A stretch of DNA of 64,000 nucleotides from Cololabis saira (lineage: Eukaryota; Chordata; Actinopteri; Beloniformes; Belonidae). The position numbers and the translations under genes were made by a program. Each line of letters begins with the position of its first letter. Within the stretch, counting starts at the first letter, position 1. The notes under the pieces are model-generated. The model was not told where the DNA came from and made no database searches. It was given only the letters and a program-made list of their open reading frames with translations. The stretch lies in contig NC_084597.1 in NCBI RefSeq assembly GCF_033807715.1, positions 12,979,670 to 13,043,669 of the forward strand, given 5' to 3'. This document shows, in pieces, positions 12,955-24,300 of the stretch.

Positions 12955-13080
12955 TATATGTTATGAATCTTTATTTCGGCTTGTACAGAACAAGATGAAA
13001 AGGAAAGAAAAAAAAACATTTATTTTCCCGAAAAGGTGTAGGCTGAAGCCATAGCTTATAGGGCCTACCCTTTTTTCTTA
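12955..13080 (-). mobile_element. LINE 3' tail fragment
   Basis: The words GTAGGCTGAAGC and GGGCCTACCC match, in opposite orientation, the tail at about 63905-63950 (TAGGCAAATAATAAGC, CTTCAGCCTACCCC). Both are therefore ends of the same non-LTR retrotransposon family. A short (TTATG)n stretch adjoins it. Confidence 0.5.
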
Positions 13081-15377
13081 TGATCAGCAAAAATATGAGA
13101 CATTAGCTTTTACTCAGTGGAAACAAACAATACATAAAGAAGAAAAAAATAAGTAAGACAAAATATAAAATTGACGTTTCACATCCTAGAATGTTTTTGA
13201 TAGTACACTTTATAATTATAGTGATTTATATTTATTTACAGTATTTTCTTTAAACAATTTCTTAAACTTTAAGAAAACAACTTTTTTTTTTTTTTTTTAA
13301 TGCAGGGGTCTCACATTAAGATGTTTCCTGCGATATTAACTAAGATTTCCGCTCATCAAAAACAGCATCATGCATTTTCTGTTTATAGCCTATCCTTAAA
13401 ATACTGGAAAATAAAAATAATATTTTTATGAAACAATAAGACAGGGGAGGGCTGGACTTTTGCACAGTACTGTACGTCTACATTTGGGACCAAATAGAAT
13501 TATAAACATTCTGGGTTAATATTGTTTCTAAGGGAAAGTTGGTGGTCTTGTTTGAGTTCATAAAGACCTGTGGATCAGCACCAACAACTTTCCGGCTGGA
13601 AAACTATTCAACCTACTGATCTAGTCATCTTACCATTCTAATCTTGTAATGATGATTCCATTTTCACCTAACCACTTAATTGCTGTTTCTCTTTTTACTG
13701 AGTGTTTCTTTTCCAGCCATCATCATCCAGTGGATGTCAGTCTCCTTCTTTGAGCTTCGACTGATTCCTCGGAATAGCAACTTCTTTAACAATGAGGGAG
13801 GAGGGCTAAATATCTTAAACATCAGAGCAGAGAAGAGAGCATCATCTCCGGCCCACATCCATCCACGGGAGTGTTTTTTGTTTTGCTCATACACTCAGTG
13901 CAGAACGGAGGAAAATGACTCGGATGAACTGAAATAGGTTGAAGACTTCATCATTTCTATCTAGGATACGTGACAGGTGTTTGGGGATAGCTGGAGGAGA
14001 CCTGAAAAGGGAATCAAAAAATGGAAAGGCTTGTTTAACTAGGTCAGTCGAGTCTTTTGTACTTTCCAATTCAGGTCCAAAGTAATTCCTCTGAAGCGGC
14101 TGCCGCAGAGAGGAGATGAAGAGCTTTTTCAGCATTTGAGATGAGCAGAAATGTTGATGACCTGCCCGAGCTCCGATAATCTCTGTTTCTTTTAACCAAA
14201 GGTGCAGAGCTCAAAGCAAATTATGTTTAGTAGATTCTGGCAGCACAACTATATCCTAAAGGTAAAGAGGGTATTAAAAGTTCATGTTTTAGGAAAAAAA
14301 CTGAAAAGTTGTACTCTATTACTAACTCATTAAGAATCATTGCAGTAAACCAACTTCCCCCGCTGCAACCGGCTCGGTAAGTTCTGTACCGGCTGAAATG
14401 GTTGCGAATGAGAGAGCAATTCTGTGGGAACCTCTGAGATCTCTGGCAGTCTGCATTTCTTTTAAGGGCCATTTGTCTCTCGTGCATTAAAAATTGTCCA
14501 CTAATGCAGTGGATTTTGGAGAGAAAGATATTACTTTCAACAAATCCGTTAGGCCACGTGGAAACGAAGCATTAACAGTAGGCCTAACAGACATATTAAA
14601 ACCTTACCATTCACTCACGCACACACTGTTGGATTTTTATTTCTTTACAGTATGGTTCATGACAATTTCCACCCAGACCACAAACATTTGAACTTTATAT
14701 CTACTGAAAATGTCTACGTGGCATAGGCTATGTCACATTAATAAATGTATAATGAATCCTAAATGAATTTTTCAGAATATCAGATGTTCTTTTTTAGGTT
14801 TTACATCCCTTGTTTAAGAAAAACATGTACCACTACAAAGTGTTACGCCCTCCTTTTTAAAACATATAAATATATATTTAATGCATCTGAATATTGCAGA
14901 GTAAAAAAAACAGTGTAATACTGCGAGGTCAGGGGGTGGTCCTCCTTCTGCAGCTGTATGGGCCCTTACTTTGTCAAGCTTGCCCACTCCTCCTTTGCTG
15001 CATCATCGTCAAGGATGATTAAAGCTTGCTAATAAATTATCATTTATTAAAATGTTAACTCATGTACTGTTATTATTGTTGTAGAAAAACTCATCAAATG
15101 CTCTTTAGTGTGTTTTTTCCAACTAGGTGAATAATAGGACTGAAACTGAGTGAATAAGACTTGAAATGATCCAGATTTCAGTAATTTAATTAAACAATTG
15201 CATGCAAAAGGGTCAGAACAAACATCAGGCGTGTCGATGCAGAAATGACAATGAAACAAAGGAAGCATACTGATTTTAAGACATAAAGGATGATTCATTC
15301 TTACGATTCGAGTAGACAAAAATATATTTAAGGTCAGTGTTAATCTTTTTTGAGGGGACTACCAGTCTATACACTTA
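13081..15377. other. Intergenic, nothing assigned
   Basis: Poly-T at about 13285-13300. At 13719 a good acceptor (TTTCTTTTCCAG) is followed by 73 open codons ending in a stop at 13937 (IIIQWMSVSFFELRLIP...). The peptide is not recognised and no partner exon was found, so I do not call a gene. Nothing else is supported. Confidence 0.35.
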
Positions 15378-16583
15378 GGGCCTGATTTACTAAGATCCTA
15401 AATAAAGAGTACTAAATTGCGTGTGCACTGAAAAAGTTTGCACGTGCTGTTGTGTGTTTTGCGGGTGATCAACTAAGATTGCGTGCGCAATTGATAACAG
15501 GTGCAAACCTCAGTATTTAAATGAGGTGTTGCGTGTCTTACGGTTTGCGAGCGCAAAATTAAATTTGACGAGTTGGAGTTAGAGATATTAGTGGAAGAGG
15601 CAAATTGTTGTGCCGTATTCAGCACCCCTGCCGTGAAAAGCACCCCCTCGTATATTCAATGATAAGTAGACCAAGAAAAAAAACAACACACTGACACTTC
15701 AATATATTTATATATACACACTCACACAAACACATACTTAGGAGTTTATATTATATATATTTACAAATATTATGGAAGACAACACAGTAAGCAGGCTATT
15801 AATTAATGACATCAATAACCATTTACCCGATTTTTGTTATCTGTGACTGTGATTGTGGGAAAGTATGACTATTGTGGAATCCATGAGCGCATTTAAACAT
15901 GAATCATTAACACAAAACTGGACGCTAAACAGAACATGACACGGAATGAGAATATAATTTTTGTCAGACGAGGGGGTGCTTTTCACGGCAGGGGTGCTGA
16001 ATACGGCACAACACCGGGGTATGACAACTGCACAACAAGTATAGGCGCACAATAAGAAACACTTTTTTTCTCCATGAAAACACGTGATTTATTTATTATC
16101 ACAAATAAAAAAATGAAGGTGCCTCCTGTGGCAACCTTTTGCTGAATAATACTCGATTTAACATTCAAATAAAATATTTCTCCTTTTGCATGTGGAGAAT
16201 CCCCACCCCAGTCCTCAAATCAGGCACCAACAAGCATCCCTGCGTAATGCTGGGCAGATTAGCACCTTCCTTTCGAACGTATTAAATACAGACGCAATCA
16301 CAATCCCCGCAAAAACTTTCAGGCTTGGTAAATCTCATTGCGTGTGGTAAATGGACATATTTGCATTTTCCCCTCCCAGTATTTAGCGATTTCTGGCGGG
16401 TACGCCCCATATTGATTATTCATCAGGGCAAAAGTACTAAATGAACAGCGTGTGCTATTTTGCGCATTTGAGAGGCGCAGTCCTCTTTGCACGCTGTTAG
16501 TAGATCAGCTTGCACATTGGTTTGCGGGTGCTGTCAAGTTTGCACACGTTTTTACACACGCAAACCTTTAGTAAATCAGGCCC
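15378..16583. mobile_element. DNA transposon with GGGCCTGATTTACTAA termini
   Basis: The left end reads GGGCCTGATTTACTAA and the right end carries its complement TTAGTAAATCAGGCCC. Sub-terminal regions share GTTTGCACACG-like words in opposite orientation. No clear target duplication was found, so the superfamily is open. A second TIR element (15608-16011) is nested within it. Confidence 0.65.
15608..16011. mobile_element. Nested element with perfect 44-bp terminal inverted repeats
   Basis: Bases 15608-15651 and 15968-16011 are exact inverted complements over 44 bases (they begin TTGTGCCGTATTCAGCACCC). The 316-bp interior is AT-rich and has no coding capacity. No target duplication is visible. 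Perfect termini suggest a recent insertion relative to its worn host element. Confidence 0.8.
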
Positions 16584-16829
16584 GTAGTTGGACCAAGGGT
16601 ATATTTTGCTGCTATCAGCAGTTTTGGTTTGATCATGTAGCCAAGGCTGAATTTTCCATCACAATCATGTCATGAACACCGCACCACCGCCGCTGCCACC
16701 CATCCATTCAAAAAGGTATCTATTTTGTATGTTTGTAGTGCAGATCTTGTGGCACCCTCTGACCTCTGGATGATTTCTGCCATGTTGTTTTACTATTTCC
16801 ATATTTAAAAGTACCACACTGGAACCATC

Positions 16830-18272
16830 TCTTGTACATAAACACATTTTATTCATTTCTGATATAGGTTACACATGGAAGAGGAAGAAAAAAAAAATCT
16901 AAGAGAACTACTTCCCTTTGTGGAGCTAATGATATGACCGTTTAAATCAGCTTCAGATATCCATTTGACAGCTTTCAACGTCAGCTGCCGTAGGCTGTGA
17001 GGAATAGCCGTTAATAACATGCTGCGACTGACCTGAGGCTTGTTAAAATAAAAAATAAAATAATAATAATAAAAACATTTCCCCTCAGCAGTCATGATGT
17101 TTTTAAAACTAAATGATATGGAATGTTATGTGGAAAAATGCAGGTAAGTTGAAAGTGTCATCTGCAACAGCAGAAAACAGGATAAGAGACAAATTAAAAG
17201 AAAAGTAAACTGGTTCCCAGAACTCTGTTCCCAGGTTGCTACTGTATGCAAGGCATCAGGAAAACACCTCCTCAGTCCAAAGTGACTTCTACAACACCAC
17301 CCCCTCCCAAAAAAAAAAAACCCAACTCAAATGTGCTGCTGCAATTCAGTGTCATAACCCCCTAAACATGGATAAAAAGGAACCACAACCTCCATTAAAA
17401 TAAAAGAAAGAAAAAAAAAAGAGGAGCAATAGAAATCAACACGATTGCAGATCAGCTTCGGAGTCCAACACGTCAGAACCGGCAATCAAAAGACAAAGCA
17501 AAGGCTGATCAGGGAAAACAGGGGGTCGATCTAAAACATTTAACTAGTGTTAGTCTTTTTTTTTTCCTTTTTTCTTTATTTTACCTGTAAATTTCACAAA
17601 GTGCAAATTTCTTTTAATGTATATTACACCTTACCCAATTTTAGAAATTATTCATTCTCTATTATATAACAATGGAAAAAACTGTTAATTCCACATATTG
17701 CCAACAAAACCCATAAACCCCCCCACCCCCAATAGCCATTAGAATATCTTAAAAAAAACAACCACTAAATACATGCTGCAATCGACACCCATTTTTTAAA
17801 AACTTAACCGAAGCCTCCTTTTTTCGGGTCATTGAATCTCTTACAGTAAACTGGTACTGTCTGCGTGCGTTTAATATATATATGCATGTATACGCACATA
17901 CACATATATATTAATTAATCTATATTTAAATAGTATGCCTCTTGCACAGTCTTGCATGCACTGAAGAGCATTGTGGGCAAGCTGTACAAGAAGGAAAGGC
18001 GTGTGGACGGACTTGCATGAGCTGTAGGCTCCTGGTGAGGTCCAGGCACTCTTTCACCAATTGTAAACATTTTTTTTCTCTCACGCATACCACCCACCCC
18101 CACCCCCCTACACTCCTCGCAATCGCGTCGGTCCAAAAGATGGTTTTCCAGTGTGTGTGGTTTTTTTTGTTTTCTGTTTTCTGTAGAGTGAGCATTAGTT
18201 TGTGGATGGAAATGTTTGCGTGTTGGCGTGCGCGTGATCCTAAACTCAGTTTCGCAAAAAAAGCTGTGAGGG
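16830..18272 (-). other. dolpp1: Probable dolpp1 3' UTR
   Basis: This is the sequence between the dolpp1 stop codon and the candidate poly(A) signal. It contains A-rich and C-rich low-complexity patches (17300-17330, 17720-17735) and no transposon ends. The inference rests on position only. Confidence 0.4.
16848..16853 (-). terminator. Candidate dolpp1 polyadenylation signal
   Basis: On the minus strand this is AATAAA followed within about 20 bases by TGTGTTT. It would give dolpp1 a 3' UTR of about 1.4 kb. It is the first well-placed signal I judged plausible, but TTTATT words also occur nearer the stop (for example about 17576), so the true end is uncertain. Confidence 0.4.
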
Positions 18273-18309
18273 TCACTGAAGCTTTGTTCCAAGCTTTCGT
18301 TGTCTGTTC
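18273..18309 (-). CDS. dolpp1: dolpp1 exon 8 (terminal coding)
   Basis: Only 37 coding bases: it completes R227 and adds [11 protein letters not shown] then TGA. Acceptor TTTTTCTAG at 18310. It is easily missed because the exon is tiny and 3 kb from exon 7. Confidence 0.93.
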
Positions 18310-21300
18310 CTAGAAAAAGAAGAAGAGAAATCAAAATAAATACAAATATCTTAGTCACGTTTTAAAAACCAAAGATTAAAGTGAATCGTTGGAGATGAGT
18401 CCGTTTTGCCCCTGAAGGTTCTTGGTGACTAGAGCAGGGGTGGGCAATCCTGGTTAGGGCTTGGCGATATGGACCAAAAGTCATATCTCGATATTTTCTA
18501 TATTTACTCGATATATATCGATATTTTTTCTGTGCCATAATTGAGGTTTCCCCCAAAGCATTATAGCATAGCATCTCTGTTAGCTTCATTTTTTTCTGAG
18601 GCAAACCCTTAAAAAAACAGTCAGTTTTAATACAAAGCCTCGTGCCAAATGTCACACAGGTACATTTATTAACAGAGGTCTGCACAATATCAAAATGTAT
18701 AAAACAAATGAAATAAAAATAAACTGCCTGCATATATAGAATAAAAATGCTTCTTGAATAAAATAAAACAAATATCCCTTTCCTGCATAACAATTAAATT
18801 AAAATACACTGTGCAATTAATACAATGTAGACAGTAACAGGCAGAGATTTCCACTGAGGTTGACAGTTGTGCAAGTAACAAAACATTTGTGCAAATCTCA
18901 AATAAAACATTCAAGTCAATTTGTCACAAAATAAGCTATATATATATATATAAAAAAAAAAAAAAAAATTAATAAATCGATATTGTCTCGTACCATATCG
19001 CGTTTGAAAATATATCGATATATATTAAAATCTCGATATATCGCCCAGCCCTAATCCTGGTCCTTAAGGGCCGGTATCCTGCATGTTTTACAATTTTCTC
19101 TGCTTTAACACACCTGATTCTAATTAATGGTGGTCACCAGCTTGTCATCAAGGTCTGGACAATTCTGTTAACGACACAGTCACTTGTATAATGGTGCAAT
19201 GAAGCAGGGAAACATCTAAAACCTGCAGGACACCGGCCCTTGAGGACCACGATTGCCCACTCCTGCTTTAGAGCTTTAATAAGTTTCCTCACACTTCAGA
19301 TAACTAAATTCATTCATGTACAATTGTGTAACATTTTTCAGAGGGTGGTTAAATACAAGCAGATAGACACCGAGCTTCATGAGTGTAAAAATATTCCTGG
19401 TTTTAAAGCCATTTCTGTCGTACAGCTCGACTATGACAAAGGCCTTCAGTGCTTGAAGGACAAACCTCTGGTGTGAGCGGGAGCAACAGTCTGCTTTCAA
19501 TCAACGGCCTCACTATCACAGTCACACAAATTTATTTCCCCAACACTGAGCGTGCTTATGTTAGAGAGGATAGTTTTGGCTCTGGGTGAGCACAAACATG
19601 GACAGATTTCTGACATGTTCCTAAACTACTGAAACCTTGTGTGGATATCAGAGGGAAGAGTGTCTGAACTGGCAGACTGAGGCCACGTTTACACATATTT
19701 ACACGTATTTACAAAAACGGATATTTCCCCCTCTACGTTTTGAAAAATATCCTCGTTTACACAAACCCGGATAAATACGCTGTTAAGGTGCTATTAGCAT
19801 CCAAACCTGCAGGGGGCAGTGTAATGAGAAGCGCAAAGTTATGCTAGCCAATCAGAATCCTGGAAAAAAAACCATCAACAAATGACACGTGTGAAGCCTG
19901 AATAATATGGTTCCATGTTAAATCGACGGCGTAGCCTATGTACGGTGCGCGTCGCCGCATACCCTACGCCGTAGGCTCTGCGTTGGTGTAACGCGGAACC
20001 ATAAATCAGCCTTGACTGCCAGTTACTCCCAAGACGGAACGAGAGTCTTTCGTTTGGAGTGACAGAGAAGTGGAGTTACTTTTAAGTGTGACTTTAGAAT
20101 ATAAAACAGGTAAAATACAATAAAATATTGACGGTGGCCGAACAAATTGTAAACACAGGTCACACAAATGATGCTGGTGACGCTTCCGTTGCATAATGTG
20201 ACGTTCTGAAGCCTAAATGTCCGTTTTCCTTTGTTTAGACGCAAACGTGAAAACAGAGTTTTTGAAAAGCTCCACTTTGGCCGGAGTTTTCCGAAATGAT
20301 GGGCTTCGTTTTCGTGTAAACGAACGGCCAAAACGCATGAAAACGCCACAGTTTTTGCTTCGCGTAAACGGGGCCTGAGGTGGCGGATCCAGTCTTGTTT
20401 TTTGGGGGGGTTTTTTAGGGTGACCAGAGGGGTTTTCTGCACATAGGGGAACTAACTCCTCAGGCTCCATGATAAGTCTATGGATAGTCCTGGATAGAGC
20501 ATCTGATCAATCACCAATATGGGTTCTGGCCCGGCTATAAATCACTCGGATCTTGAAGAAAGCATTGGAGTTTGTCCAACCAATGCACATGTATTTTGTG
20601 GACAGCATTTGACCGTGTCCTTTGGGGTACGAGGTCCTCTGCTACAGGTTAATTAGGGGCTATACAAGCAATTACCGTATTTTCTGGACTATAAGCCGCT
20701 ACTTTTTTCATAGGTTTTCAATCATGCAGTTTATAGAAAGGTGCAGCTATTCCGTGGATTTTTCTTCCACCGCTCAGGGCGCTCTAACCGGAATTAGAAT
20801 CAACACTAAGACAAAATAAATGCAAAGAAGAATACGCTACTTCTTCTTTAGCAGATAGAAGTAGGTAGAAGCAGATTTCAAACAGATAAATTAATACTGG
20901 TTATTTTCTCTTGGTTCTGTCCCGTTTTAATCAGTAAAGTTGCTGCCGTGTTAAAAGACACTGTTAGGAAAGGATCTATTTAGGTACAAACATATACATC
21001 ATTTACAGTTCAAAATCGTTCTGTACATGTAGAAAATATCTAATCTAACAACATAAATATCTGCGGCTTGCATATCTTTTTTTGTTTTTTTTTTTTAAAT
21101 AGAGCAGATGCGGCTTATATGTAGGTGCGGCTTATAGTCCATAAAATACTGTAACTTTTTCTTTTGAACATCTGCACATAAATTTGTGTTTAAAAAGCAA
21201 TCAGACCCCAGTAACCATGGCAACATAGCACTTTCAACAACATAAAAAGCCCAACTTCAACCAAAGTTCTCTGCTCATCAGATCCAGCCTCATAATACAA

Positions 21301-24300
21301 GCTGCAGGCCTCAGCAATGATACTACAGATACGAGTTAGTGAGTGATGCCTACCTTGCCTCTGATCTGGTGACTGTATACTCAAACCATAAGATGTTCGG
21401 GATCAAGCTTGTGTCTCGCACCAGGAAGTACTCTGAAATTGGCCTATTAAGTGTGAAAAAGCAAGCACAGAACATTACAGGTGTTTTTTTTTTGTTTTTT
21501 TTTAAAATCAACTGACTCAGGCTGAGAATGACCGGTCCTCCCCAGTGACAGGAGAGGGAAGACATAAAACAAGAGCGCTACTTACCAAGCTGCTATTTTG
21601 GGGAATAAAGGTGTCAACACCTCTTGTGTGAAAAAGAACCAGACTATAGCAATGGTAGTGCCGGCCACTCCACCGTAGAAAACCTGGCTCCAGGTGTGAT
21701 ACAACAGGTACACCCTGAAAAGAAAAAACATGTCGAAAAGTATTGAGAAGCCCAGACTAAAACCATGTAATGTCATTTTTATTCCAGTGATTTAACCAAA
21801 CAAACAGTTAAACAGCTTTTTGTTTAACCCTAATGCAGCATATTTGACCCCCGTGAAGAAAAAAAAAGTTTGATATAAAAAAAAAAGTGTAAAAATAAAA
21901 CAAAACAATTTCCCGATGTATTTATGATATTAAAAATTTTTAAAAACTGTTGGAGAAAATAGGGGGCGCATTCTTACTTTTAAAATATAATAAAACCGTG
22001 AACTAGAAAAGGATAAATAAAGAAGTCTGTGTACTATTTCATACATCAGCCATTAAAAAGGTTAAATTTAAAGTATGAATTACTCTAACAATGGTTTAAA
22101 ATGAAAAAACAACTATGTAATTAACTTAATGTATGTAATTCAGGATGTAAGATATAAATCCTGAAGCATTTCTCCCATTCTGACATAAATATACTTAAAT
22201 TTAGGCCGGTAGTTTGAACACCAAGTACATTTTCACTCAGTTTCAATATGTTCTGGGAAAAAGCTACAATGAAGACAAATGCATAAGTGACCAAATGTTA
22301 AAAGAAGCAGCACATATGAAGTGTGGGGAAAGAAAACACAGAAAAATCTGTAGAGCCACAGTGCACTTGGAGAAGTGACAATATTCATGTCAGACACATG
22401 GACCTGAGCAAAAGTGGAAGACAGGATTTTTTTATTTTTCCCAAAACGACAAAAAGGAAGCACCTCTACAGTAAAAGTATCTATTAAATTATGTGCTCTA
22501 CGTCCCAAAAATTACATTTTGAATCATAGGTAGCATAAATGATATTAACTGATTAAATCCATGGTTTTTAACCAGAAACAAAACTTCATCAATCATTTAT
22601 AGAAGCGTACAGCTGCCATTTCAATGCTCAGATACATATTAAAAGGAACGGTTAGGGAAAGTAAAGTACAGGATGAATCAAAGAAGACACCCTGTATTCA
22701 AAAGTCCCTTTCACAAATCCACTACTACGTACTGTAAAGTCCTCCCCACTTGAAGACCAGCCACCATCTACCAACTTTTTCCAGCTGTAGTAACATCGTA
22801 AACTCCGTCAGCAATGGAGAAACTAAGGCTTGGACAGCTGTGACATTTTGAAGTTTTTAAAACAGTCAGTGACCAGACCCCATAATAATGCTTTGTGAAA
22901 GCACACACTGTGATGAGGAGAGTATTGAGCCTTCCTGGGACATACTGTGAATGCACAGCCTGAGAGTGGAGGCAGAAAGAGGAGGAGTTAAAGGACTGAA
23001 AGTAAAGCTACTTTCACATAGAACGCGGCACACCGCCGGGGTGAGCGCAGACTCGGCGCAGAGTCAGCACAGGTGGAGCAGAGTCGGCGGCGAGTGGGCG
23101 CATTTTCATTGCAAGTTGCTTGGCGACCGAAAAAAGGTTTTTCCGGTCTGGCGCCGTTTTCCCATTCATTGTGTATGTGCTGTCGCTGCGCAAGGGCGCA
23201 GGGCTTTGCGCCGAGGTCGGCGGCGTGCAACAGGGCGCACGCCGCCGGGTTGCCGCGCAAGACGGCGCAAGCTGCCGCTGTAAAATGAAAATGTTTTAAT
23301 TTCACCGTGCGCCCTGTGACGGCATCTCGGTGGTGTCCAATAGCTTGTAGATCAGAGACGATCAAGATGGAAGAAAGAATGATCTTGGCTGTGATTCTGT
23401 GTGAGGAGCTGTGGGATGCGAGACTGCAGGCCTATCGGGACATCAATAAAAAGGGACAAAAGTGGAGAGAAATCTCCCAGAATTTGGACATACCTGGTGT
23501 GTTTAAAAGTGGTAGAAACGTGATATTCTTTTGCTCTTTTAACGATAAAATGTTAATTTAAAATACAATATAGCATTTCCATGCCTCATATCAGGATCAA
23601 TTTAATCATTTATCAATATATGGTTATGAAACTTTTTTTCGGTCACCAAGCAACTTGCAACAAATATGTACGCGATGCGCGCAGGCGCGCCCTGCTCTGC
23701 GCCCTGCTCTGCGCTGTCTCTGTGCCGCGCATACCCGGCGGTATGCGCGGCGCAAACCGCGTTCTAGGTGAAACCCGCTTTGTGCCGTCTTGCGCCCTTG
23801 CTGCTGCGGCAACCCGGCGGCGTGCGCCCACTTGCGCCCTTTGCCGGCGCGCAAACTCGGCGGCATGCGCCCATGTTGCGCAGCAAACCCTGCGCCCTTG
23901 CACGACAGCAGCACATACACAATGAATGGGAAAGCCGGCGGCGGCTGCCGCTGTGCGCCCTCTATATGAAAACCACTTAAAAGGAGCTTGAGGCTCCTTT
24001 TAAGAAATGAGACTCTCTAGCGCCACCCTTCACCACGACGGCCGTTGGGGGTACTGCAGCCAACAGTGAAGCCGGTACGGGAGAACGGGGAGAACGCACA
24101 TGCAGCGTCATGTGACGTCAGATCCGCAGCCCAGCGCGGGAAATTCGGGACCGAATTGCAGCACATTTTGCAGCACACAGCCTGTTCAAGGCAACGGAGA
24201 GATACGGTAGAGGGCTCATTCTTTTGGGTTTGGAACGCTTCATCTGACATTATTACTAGAAAACTTAAAACGTATACGGATTTTTTTCATAAATCTTGCT

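Noticed and set aside
1..16800. Exons of crat expected by synteny beyond dolpp1
   Set aside because: No carnitine acyltransferase words found on the plus strand.
22951..23925. GC-rich Arg/Ala frames of 80-125 codons on both strands
   Set aside because: They fall in the GC-rich transposon arms, overlap on both strands and have no protein similarity I recognise.
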